From an uncultured Acidobacteriota bacterium (GTDB lineage Bacteria > Acidobacteriota > Terriglobia > Terriglobales > Acidobacteriaceae): a stretch of DNA of 64,000 bases. The translations under genes and the position numbers were made by a program. Numbering within the stretch: position 1 is the stretch's first letter; every line of letters starts with the position of its first letter. This document shows, in pieces, positions 51,196 to 58,968 of this stretch. The stretch lies in the NCBI GenBank assembly GCA_903851035.1, contig CAINND010000025.1, positions 1 through 64,000 on the forward strand. Reading direction: 5' to 3'. The notes beneath the pieces are model-generated. The model did no database searches and was not told where the DNA came from. It saw only the letters and a program-made list of their open reading frames with translations.

Positions 51196-53192
51196 AGAAA
51201 CGTTTGGCTGTGGCCTTATTTTGTCTTTCCGCGGTGGCCGCCAACGCGCAAGTCACCGCCAGCGTGCTTGGTGCGCACAATCTATCCAGCACGCAGTCGC
51301 CTACCGTGGGTGGCCTGCCCCCGTGCCTGTTTTGCCATGCTCCGCACAATGGTGTAAAGAATGCCACCGCACTGTGGAGTCAAAAGCTCTCCACGGTGCA
51401 GAATTACACGTTATACACCAGCGGTACATTGATGAATGTACCGCAGCAACCAGTTCTGGGCAAGAACAGCAACCTGTGCCTCAGTTGCCATGACGGCACG
51501 GTGGCTCCGGGCAGCACGAGCCCCTATGGCGTCATCAAAATGAGCGGCGCCATGGCCCCGATGGATGTATTTGGCAGCGACCTGAGTTCGGTACATCCCT
51601 TCAATTTCAAGCTCCCGCTGGTGGCGGCCAACAATGTGTTACCGCAGGTGACGGCTAATCCTGGCAGCACAGCCAACCCGGCCGTGCATATGATCCAGAA
51701 CAATATCCAGTGCGAGACCTGCCACAATCCGCATGTGCAAAGCCTGGACGCCTCGAATATGTTCCTGGTGGTGGACAACGGCAGTTCAGCACTGTGCCTG
51801 GCCTGCCATATTTCCACTCCGACAGAGACGGTAATGAACAAGCCCGGCACGCATCCGACAAATTCAACGGCGGGTGCCACGTCGCACAGCAACAGCACCA
51901 AGCCCGTCTCATACAACGCCATGACGGCCTGGTCAACGAGCGCGCACGCGCAGGGCGGGTTCCAGGTTGCCAAGGGTGCCAATGCCGGGCCTTACGGAAA
52001 TCTGCGCAAGAACGCCTGCATGAGTTGCCACACTACCCACAAGGGACAGGGCAAAACAGTACTGCTGGCGGCTCCGAAGCAAACCGTTGCCAGCATGGAC
52101 GCCAGCGCGCAGACCTGCATGAACTGCCACAACGGCGGCTCCGTGGTGTCACCGGCAATCACGAACGTGTACCAGGAGTTCAGCAAGAAGGGGCATCCTT
52201 TCCCGACCGGCAGCAACACACACTCGCACACGGAAAGCACGGTTCTGGATCAGAACCGCCATGCCACATGCGTGGATTGTCATGAACCGCACGCGGCACA
52301 GAAGTCGGGCAACTTCAACACGCTGACGATTCGTCCTTCGCAAAGCGGCGTAAACGGCGTCAGTGCTACTGACGGCAACACGTTGGTAACTCCGGCCGTG
52401 TACCAGTACCAGACCTGCCTGCGTTGCCACGGCAACAGCACGGGCAAGCAGCAGCCGATCACCTTTGGCTACCTGCCGCAGCGGCTGGTAAGCAATGGCG
52501 ACCAACTGAACCTGTTGCCTGCCCTGGGTTCCACGGCCACCAGCAGCCATCCCATTTCGCATGACCGGCAGAGCCCGTACGGGCAGCCTAGCCTGCTGAA
52601 AGCGATGTGGAATATTGACGGGCACACACCCGGACGCATGATGGGATCGCGCCTGTTGTGCACCGACTGCCACAATGCGGATGACAACCGCGAATTCGGC
52701 GGCACCGGACCCAATGGGCCGCACGGTTCGCAGTACAGTCACATCCTGGAGCGCCGCTACGAATTCAGCCAGGTGGCGCCCGGAACCGGCGTGGGTGTTG
52801 GTCCGGGCAGTTCCATCCAGAACCTGCTGCCCATGGTTGTGGATCCGGCGGCCAACGGTCCGTACGCGATGTGCGCCAAGTGTCATGATTTGGCCAATAT
52901 CCTTTCCAACACCAGTTTCAGCAAACATTCGTCGCACCTGAATGCCGGGTTCTCCTGCTCCACCTGCCACACGGCTCATGGAGTAGGGGCTGCCACCGCC
53001 GGACTCTCCGGCGAACGGCTGGTGGATTTCGATATCAAGGTGGTTGGGCGAAACGATGTCACCATGGCACCCATCACATATAATCGTGCCGCGGGGACCT
53101 GCTCGCTGAAGTGCCATAACTACAACCACTTTTCCAATGGAACGGTGGCGGTGTCGCAGGGGCTGAGAAACCTTCGAGTGATCAAGCATTGA
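51192..53192 (+). CDS. Multihaem c-type cytochrome (11 CXXCH plus one CX3CH)
   Basis: A 666-residue exported cytochrome. The signal peptide is 1-20; the first haem motif CLFCHAPHNG is at 45-49, followed by CLSCHDGTVAPGS, as in OmcE-like N-termini. Eleven CXXCH motifs are spread over the chain. A twelfth motif near the end (residues 637-642, CSLKCH) has three residues between the cysteines, a rare CX3CH form. Translation begins at GTG 51192 inside the stop of the NHL gene. Large size and sparse haems suggest an outer-surface protein. The next gene starts in its stop codon (TTGA). Confidence 0.9.
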   Translation: MKKRLAVALFCLSAVAANAQVTASVLGAHNLSSTQSPTVGGLPPCLFCHAPHNGVKNATALWSQKLSTVQNYTLYTSGTLMNVPQQPVLGKNSNLCLSCHDGTVAPGSTSPYGVIKMSGAMAPMDVFGSDLSSVHPFNFKLPLVAANNVLPQVTANPGSTANPAVHMIQNNIQCETCHNPHVQSLDASNMFLVVDNGSSALCLACHISTPTETVMNKPGTHPTNSTAGATSHSNSTKPVSYNAMTAWSTSAHAQGGFQVAKGANAGPYGNLRKNACMSCHTTHKGQGKTVLLAAPKQTVASMDASAQTCMNCHNGGSVVSPAITNVYQEFSKKGHPFPTGSNTHSHTESTVLDQNRHATCVDCHEPHAAQKSGNFNTLTIRPSQSGVNGVSATDGNTLVTPAVYQYQTCLRCHGNSTGKQQPITFGYLPQRLVSNGDQLNLLPALGSTATSSHPISHDRQSPYGQPSLLKAMWNIDGHTPGRMMGSRLLCTDCHNADDNREFGGTGPNGPHGSQYSHILERRYEFSQVAPGTGVGVGPGSSIQNLLPMVVDPAANGPYAMCAKCHDLANILSNTSFSKHSSHLNAGFSCSTCHTAHGVGAATAGLSGERLVDFDIKVVGRNDVTMAPITYNRAAGTCSLKCHNYNHFSNGTVAVSQGLRNLRVIKH

Positions 53193-54745
53193 GTGAAGTA
53201 GTACATCCAAATCAGGAACCCAACGAGCCGGAGCAAGTCTTGAAGGCTGCTCCGGCTATCTTTATGGGCCAGTGGAAGAAGGCAGCGGCTTCACCGGTGC
53301 TGCGCTTTCTTATGCTGTTGCTGCTATTGACGGCAGGGGCCTTCCGGGAGGCGCGGCTGGTCTCTGCGTTTTCCAGCGACGATATGTGGCGCTATCTGCG
53401 CGTGGGCAGTTGGATCTTGCAAAACCATTCGCTGCCACGCACCGGCATCTTCTCTCAGCAGGCGGCGGCACCGTGGGTGGATTTGAACTGGCCCTACGAA
53501 CTGCTGCTGACCGTGAGCTGGCATCTGGCCGGATTGATGTCCTTCCCCCTGGTACTAATGGTGATGAAGGCCGTGCTGGCCGCTGCAATCTTCTACCTGG
53601 CGGGCGGAATGCGTCATTATTGGCGCGCGTTGCTGCTGTCGGCCGCCGTGCAGGTGACGCTGCTGGATCTGCTGCCGCTGCCGGTGTTCTTCTCCATACT
53701 TTTCTTTACGCTTACGCTTCGGGCGTTGCTGGAGGTGCGTCGCAGCCACAACCTGCGCTCCATTCTCTGGTTGCCGTTACTGTTCTGGCTGTGGATCGCA
53801 ACGGATGCGCACTTCCTGCTGGGCTGGCTGCTGCTGGTGGTCTTCCTGCTTGCGGAAGGTTGGGAGAGGTTGTTTGATGGGTTTGGCGATACATCCGGCG
53901 GTCAAGCGCGTGTTCCTTTTGCGCATCTGAGCGGAGTGGTTGCGGCCTCGGTGGGTGTGGTGTTGCTGACGCCCTACTCATTCCGCTGCATCGCGCCAGC
54001 CTTTGACTCCTGCTACAGCGGGACGCTCTTCAAGAACTTCGGCTTTATGGCGGCAATGAGCTTCCGCCAGGCTCCGCATTTTGTGGTGCTGCTGCTGTTG
54101 CTGGCCGCATGCTTTGTCATGGGCCGGCGCAATATGCGCGATGCTTTCCATATCCTGCTGATATTGGTCTTCAGCAGCCTGGGGCTTCGAATCCAGAATG
54201 ACGTTTGGACGCTAACCGTGATTGCCGTGGCATTGCTGTCCTGCGCACCAGGAAAATTGTTACAGTGCGAAGCGCCGGAAGACATGGCAACAAAACGACT
54301 ACCGTTTTACGGCGCATTGACGTTCGCCACGGCGGCGCTGATTGCAGTGGCCGCGTTACTGCTGCCCAACAATCAGGAAATTGAGCGGCGGTTGGCACTC
54401 GTTGTGCCGCAAAAGGCGTGCGACTTCATCGAGAAGACACATCCGTCCGGGCCAATCTTCAATGAATACCGCTGGTCGGGATACATGATGTGGAGGTTGC
54501 CGGAATATCCCGTGGCGATGGATTCCCGCCTGCCACTTTATGGCGGCGATGCGCAGGAGCTGTACTTTCAGGTGGTAATGGGCAAGCAGAGAATGGACTC
54601 TCTGGAGACCTTTACCAACGCACGCGTCTTCCTGCTGCCGACACAGTGGGGAATGACACGCGCCTTGACCGAGATACCCGAACTGAAGCAACAGTTCCGG
54701 GAAGTGTATCGCGACGATCTAGCCGTTGTGCTGGTTCGCCAGTAG
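53189..54745 (+). CDS. GT-C-like polytopic membrane protein (518 aa)
   Basis: About ten hydrophobic segments at residues 35-420, then a soluble C-terminal domain. The first loop reads SSDDMWRYLRVGSWILQNHSLPRTGIFS, and the late motif is FNEYRWSGYMMW...MDSRLPLYGG. These are the same two signatures as in the proteins at 37183 and 54764. I infer a GT-C glycosyltransferase; a Leu-rich membrane protein of another kind cannot be excluded. TTG 53189 overlaps the preceding cytochrome stop; an internal ATG at 53264 is an alternative start. It is coupled to the cytochrome gene. Confidence 0.7.
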   Translation: MSEVVHPNQEPNEPEQVLKAAPAIFMGQWKKAAASPVLRFLMLLLLLTAGAFREARLVSAFSSDDMWRYLRVGSWILQNHSLPRTGIFSQQAAAPWVDLNWPYELLLTVSWHLAGLMSFPLVLMVMKAVLAAAIFYLAGGMRHYWRALLLSAAVQVTLLDLLPLPVFFSILFFTLTLRALLEVRRSHNLRSILWLPLLFWLWIATDAHFLLGWLLLVVFLLAEGWERLFDGFGDTSGGQARVPFAHLSGVVAASVGVVLLTPYSFRCIAPAFDSCYSGTLFKNFGFMAAMSFRQAPHFVVLLLLLAACFVMGRRNMRDAFHILLILVFSSLGLRIQNDVWTLTVIAVALLSCAPGKLLQCEAPEDMATKRLPFYGALTFATAALIAVAALLLPNNQEIERRLALVVPQKACDFIEKTHPSGPIFNEYRWSGYMMWRLPEYPVAMDSRLPLYGGDAQELYFQVVMGKQRMDSLETFTNARVFLLPTQWGMTRALTEIPELKQQFREVYRDDLAVVLVRQ

Positions 54746-54763
54746 CAAGGCGCTGAGAATTCT

Positions 54764-56242
54764 ATGAACTTTTTTGACGAATTGAGAGCCATGGGGAGAC
54801 GCAAGGCTGTGCAGTTGGCAGCCCTGGGAGGCCTGTTCGGCCTCTTCCTCTTCTTCTCCCTCTCCACGCGGGGATACCTGCTTGACCCCGATATATGGTG
54901 GCACCTGAAGGTTGGCGACTGGATTGTGGCGCACAAGGCCGTGCCCTGGACGGGGATCCTCTCCCGCACGGCAGCCACCAAGCCCTGGGTGGCCTATAGT
55001 TGGGGCTTTGAGGTGATCCTCTCTCGGGTGTATGCCTGGTTCGGCGTGGTTGGCTTTGCCTACTACGGCATACTGCTGGGTCAAATGGTGTCGGCATCGT
55101 TGTTTGGCGTATGTTATGCGATCTCCGGCCGCTTCTGGCGCTCGTGGCTGCTGACCTTTCTGGGCACTCTGGCGTTTGCTTACTCGCTCTACCCGAGGCC
55201 GGTTTTCTTCAGCATGTCGCTGTTTGCAATCATGCTGTACATGATGCTGCGCGCCAAACGCACGGGACAAATTGAAATCCTATATTGGCTGCCGCTGATG
55301 TTCTGGGTGTGGGCGAACCTGCATATTCAATTCATCTACGGACTGGCCACGCTGGGATTGATGCTTACCGTGGAAATCGCATTGCATTTTGCAGCGCGCT
55401 GGGGCTGGCCGTTGACGGGCGTGGAGGGACCATCCCTGCCGTTGGGCAAATTGATGGGAGTGCTGGCCGCTTGCTTTGCCGTGGCCTGCATCGGACCCTA
55501 TGGCTACTATCTGTTTGTTGTGGTGGCAAAGTACTCCAAGGCGACGCAGACATATTTTGTGATTCAGGAATTGCAGGCGCCCAGCTTTACCAGCTACACC
55601 TACTTCATATTTCTCTTTGTCATCCTGGCGGCCTTCTATGTAGTGGGCAAGCGCCAGCGGGTGGACGTTTTCCGCCTGGCATTGCTGACGGTTGCCACCA
55701 TACTGTCGTTCCGCACGGTGCGTGATGCATGGTTCCCGGTGATTCCGGCGGCGCTTTTTTTGGCCGATGCACCGCTGCGTGAAGCTGAGGCGGAAGATCG
55801 CATTGGTCTGCCAGCCTTTGCCGGATTCACGGCCGTCATGGCGTTGTTTGCCATACTGCTGGGCAGCAATATGGGCTTTACCCTGCGCGGCATCGACTAC
55901 ACGATCAGCCGGGAATATCCGGTGGACGCCGCGAATTTTGTGCGCCGCCTCAATCCTCCCGGCCCGCTCTACAACGACTTTAATTTTGGCGGTTTTCTCA
56001 CCTGGTACATGCCGGACTATCCGGTAGTAGTAGATGGGCGCAACGACCTCTACGGGGATGAGTTCGTCGCCAAACACATTTACTTCAACGGCGGAGACAA
56101 AACAGAGGGCGATGAGCGGCTGGATGAATCCAACGTGCTGCTGCTTGCGGCCGACTCCTCACTGGCCAAACTGCTCAAGCAGGATAAGCGTTTTCGGCTG
56201 GTGTATGAAGATCGCCTGGCGGATGTGTACCTGAAGAACTAA
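54764..56242 (+). CDS. GT-C-like polytopic membrane protein (492 aa)
   Basis: The best-conserved of the three paralogues. The first periplasmic loop is LDPDIWWHLKVGDWIVAHKAVPWTG, with the acidic residues and WWH expected for a GT-C active-site loop. About ten membrane segments lie up to residue 375, and the late motif is YNDFNFGGFLTW...VVDGRNDLYG. It starts 18 bases after the previous gene and ends at a two-way terminator (56264). I suggest it transfers sugars to an exported protein or glycan; substrate unknown. Confidence 0.72.
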   Translation: MNFFDELRAMGRRKAVQLAALGGLFGLFLFFSLSTRGYLLDPDIWWHLKVGDWIVAHKAVPWTGILSRTAATKPWVAYSWGFEVILSRVYAWFGVVGFAYYGILLGQMVSASLFGVCYAISGRFWRSWLLTFLGTLAFAYSLYPRPVFFSMSLFAIMLYMMLRAKRTGQIEILYWLPLMFWVWANLHIQFIYGLATLGLMLTVEIALHFAARWGWPLTGVEGPSLPLGKLMGVLAACFAVACIGPYGYYLFVVVAKYSKATQTYFVIQELQAPSFTSYTYFIFLFVILAAFYVVGKRQRVDVFRLALLTVATILSFRTVRDAWFPVIPAALFLADAPLREAEAEDRIGLPAFAGFTAVMALFAILLGSNMGFTLRGIDYTISREYPVDAANFVRRLNPPGPLYNDFNFGGFLTWYMPDYPVVVDGRNDLYGDEFVAKHIYFNGGDKTEGDERLDESNVLLLAADSSLAKLLKQDKRFRLVYEDRLADVYLKN

Positions 56243-56263
56243 CCGCTTGCCGGAAGAAAAAAG

Positions 56264-56308
56264 AAAGCCGCGGAACGATGGTTACAACGATCATCGCTCC
56301 GCGGCTTT
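56264..56308. terminator. Bidirectional terminator between convergent genes
   Basis: AAAGCCGCGGA (56264-56274) pairs with TCCGCGGCTTT (56298-56308); the loop itself contains CGATG/CATCG. T-runs lie on both strands, so it serves the GT-C-like gene and the convergent TPR gene. Confidence 0.88.
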
Positions 56309-56313
56309 TCGTA

Positions 56314-57075
56314 TTAGTTGGCAGGCGCGGCGGGCTTGGCGCCCTTCATCATCTTGGCGTGCTGCTTGGCCTGTTTAATCAGTTCCTTTACCTGCTCAAT
56401 CTGGGGATGCTTCGGGTTGGTCTTTACCAGCGTCTCCCAGCAGGCGATGGCGCCATTCAGGTCGCCCTTGACCTGCCACTTGAGCATTCCGAGGTTATAA
56501 AGTGCGTTGGCCGACTTGGGGTCCACCTGTAGAGCCTTGTTCAAGGTAGCCAGGGCCTCATCGCCCTTGCCTCCCATAGCCTGGGCATTGGCCAGGTGGG
56601 TAAGGTTCTCGGCCGAGCCATTTACGTCCACGGCCTTCTGGTAGTAAGTGCGCGCATCGTCAAACTGTTGGGCGGCCATGTAGAAGGCGCCGATCTTGAC
56701 CAGCGTGTCCACGTCCTTGGGATTCTGTTTGAGCTGCTCGAGCAGCGGCGCCACTTTCTTCTCAGCCATGGCTTTCATCTGATCTGGCGTGGGTGGCTGC
56801 TGCGGTGCTCCACCGGGCATTCCGCCGGGCATGCCCTGGGGCATTCCGGGCTGCTGCGCAACGGGTGGTTGCGCGGCCGGGGTGGCGCTGTTGGAGCCGC
56901 GGAACAGGTATCCGACGGTGACGCCCACTACCAGGCAAAGCACTGCCATGGCATAGACCTGGGTGCTGCTCCAGCCGGCCTTGGCGGCGGGTACGGTTGC
57001 GGCTTCGGTGGCAGGCTGTGCATCTGTCTGCTGCGTCGGCTGTTCCACGGGTTGCTGCTGATTTTCTTCGCTCAT
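56314..57075 (-). CDS. Membrane-anchored TPR protein (copy 2)
   Basis: A 253-residue paralogue of the protein at 36416. A Gln/Pro/Ala-rich cytoplasmic start (1-33) precedes one transmembrane segment (about 40-58, VYAMAVLCLVVGVTVGYLF), a Pro/Gly/Met/Gln linker, and three TPR units (about 105-225). A Lys/Ala-rich tail follows. It is the only minus-strand gene in the 36-64 kb block. It may organise the envelope machinery for which the neighbouring genes code; no catalytic residue is seen. Confidence 0.87.
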   Translation of the reverse strand: MSEENQQQPVEQPTQQTDAQPATEAATVPAAKAGWSSTQVYAMAVLCLVVGVTVGYLFRGSNSATPAAQPPVAQQPGMPQGMPGGMPGGAPQQPPTPDQMKAMAEKKVAPLLEQLKQNPKDVDTLVKIGAFYMAAQQFDDARTYYQKAVDVNGSAENLTHLANAQAMGGKGDEALATLNKALQVDPKSANALYNLGMLKWQVKGDLNGAIACWETLVKTNPKHPQIEQVKELIKQAKQHAKMMKGAKPAAPAN

Positions 57076-57405
57076 CTCGTCCTACGACTCCTCTGGCAAG
57101 AAAATACCGTCCTGATCGGGGCCTTTCCCGGGGAACCGCGCATACAAAAGCGGCAGGACGGAGGGATCACTCAAAATTGGCGTATCAGAACTATTGAATG
57201 CATGAACCATGCCAAACTCAAAGCGCAGGGCATGAACTGTATCGTCCTGATGCTCAATGTATTATAATTGCTGGATTGCCGGGTTGTGGGTTACGGGTGC
57301 GCAAAACTGCGGGAAACCGCGCTTTCAAAGCTGATTTTGCCCCATGACAGGCATGCATTTCAGGATCGCCCCCCAGGGGCGCTTCCATGGCCAGGCAGGC
57401 AAAAA
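57076..57405. promoter_or_regulatory. Divergent intergenic region, 330 bases
   Basis: It separates the minus-strand TPR gene from the FAD oxidoreductase gene. A perfect -10 TATAAT lies at 57263-57268 on the plus strand without a clear -35. I see no gene, though a frame is open upstream of the oxidoreductase start; it has no start site or family similarity. Confidence 0.35.
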
Positions 57406-58920
57406 ATGAAGTCAAAAGCCATCATCATCGGAGGCCCCGCGGGGCTTACCGCCGCCTACGAGCTGCTGATCCGCACCGATGTACAGCCCATCGTACTGGA
57501 GCGCTACGACTACCTGGGCGGCATCAGCCGCACCGTCCAGTACAAGGGCAACCGCATGGACATCGGCGGGCATCGCTTTTTCAGCAAGAGCGACCGCGTG
57601 ATGAACTGGTGGCTGGAGCACTTGCCCGAGGAAAAGCCCGGCCAGGCTGAGCGCGAAGACGATGTCATGCTGGTGCGGGGACGCAAGTCGCGCATCTACT
57701 TTCTGCGCAAATTTTTCGAGTACCCGGTGCAGTTGACGGCCGCCACGCTCGGCAACCTCGGCCCCTGGCGCACGGTGAAGATCGGCGTCAGCTACGTGAA
57801 GGCCATGGCGTTCCCCATCCGCAAGGTGGAGAACCTCGAACAGTTCTTCATCAACCGCTTCGGCCGCGAGCTCTACCTCACGTTCTTCAAAAGCTACACG
57901 GAGAAGGTCTGGGGCGTGCCCTGCCACAAGATCAGCGCCGAGTGGGGCGCGCAGCGCATCAAGGGACTCTCCATTCGCAAAGCGCTGCTGCACTTCATCC
58001 AAAGCAGTGGCAAAAAGAAGCAGGACATCCAGCAGAAGGAGACCGAGACCTCTCTGATTGAGCAGTTCCTCTACCCCAAGCTCGGCCCCGGACAGATGTG
58101 GGAGAAGGTCGCGCGCGAGGTTCAGGAAAAGGGCGGCCAGGTGGTGTTGAACTTCAACGTCACCGCCGTGGAAGTGAAAGACAACCGCGTGGTAGCCGTG
58201 CGCGGCGTGGGCCCCGATGGCCAAGAGCAGCGCTACGAGGGCGATTACTTCTTCTCGACGACCTCGGTAAAAGAACTGATCGCCGCCATTGACGCCGGTG
58301 GCAGCCCGGCGCCGCAGAATGTGCGCGAGGTGGCCAGCAAGCTGGAGTATCGCGACTTCATCGCCGTGGGCCTGCTGGTGGACAAGCTCAAGGTGAGCGA
58401 GCCCGGCGGCAAGGCGGGCGAACTGGTGCGCGACAACTGGATTTACATTCAGGAGCCCGACGTTCTCATTGGCCGCTTGCAGGTCTTTAACAACTGGAGC
58501 CCGTACCTGGTGGCCGAGCCCGGCAAGGTGTGGCTGGGCGCGGAGTACTTCTGCTACGAGGGCGACGAGCTGTGGACCTTGCCGAAAGAGAAGATGGCCG
58601 CGCTCGCCGCCGACGAGCTCGCCAAGATCGATATCATCCGCCGCGAAGATGTGCGCGACAGCGTAGTGGTGCACATGGCCAAGACTTATCCGGCCTACTT
58701 CGGTGTTTACGATCGTTTCAACGAGGTGCGCCAGTACGTGGACGCCATCAGCAACCTCTTCCTGGTGGGGCGCAACGGCATGCACAAGTACAACAACCAG
58801 GATCACTCGATGCTGACGGCCATGACCGCCGTGGATAACATCGCCGCCGGCCGCACCGACAAAGCAAACCTGTGGGAAGTGAACACCGAGCAGGACTACC
58901 ACGAGAGCAAGGAAAAGTAG
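57406..58920 (+). CDS. FAD-dependent oxidoreductase, amine-oxidase/UGM-like
   Basis: A 504-residue flavoprotein of the NAD(P)/FAD-dependent superfamily, similar in layout to protoporphyrinogen-oxidase- and UDP-galactopyranose-mutase-like proteins in glycan clusters. The N-terminus is [18 protein letters not shown], then [14 protein letters not shown] and [14 protein letters not shown]; the C-terminus has [21 protein letters not shown] in parts [12 protein letters not shown] and QDHSMLTAM. The dinucleotide loop is one residue short (GGPAG in place of GxGPAG, 57430-57444). ATG 57406 follows an A/G-rich stretch. The substrate is unknown; a sugar-ring-modifying role would suit the neighbourhood. 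Confidence 0.82.
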   Translation: MKSKAIIIGGPAGLTAAYELLIRTDVQPIVLERYDYLGGISRTVQYKGNRMDIGGHRFFSKSDRVMNWWLEHLPEEKPGQAEREDDVMLVRGRKSRIYFLRKFFEYPVQLTAATLGNLGPWRTVKIGVSYVKAMAFPIRKVENLEQFFINRFGRELYLTFFKSYTEKVWGVPCHKISAEWGAQRIKGLSIRKALLHFIQSSGKKKQDIQQKETETSLIEQFLYPKLGPGQMWEKVAREVQEKGGQVVLNFNVTAVEVKDNRVVAVRGVGPDGQEQRYEGDYFFSTTSVKELIAAIDAGGSPAPQNVREVASKLEYRDFIAVGLLVDKLKVSEPGGKAGELVRDNWIYIQEPDVLIGRLQVFNNWSPYLVAEPGKVWLGAEYFCYEGDELWTLPKEKMAALAADELAKIDIIRREDVRDSVVVHMAKTYPAYFGVYDRFNEVRQYVDAISNLFLVGRNGMHKYNNQDHSMLTAMTAVDNIAAGRTDKANLWEVNTEQDYHESKEK

Positions 58921-58968
58921 CGAGGCTCAGCCGTTGGCCGCCAGTCCCTGCCGCGCCGGGAGAGCGAC

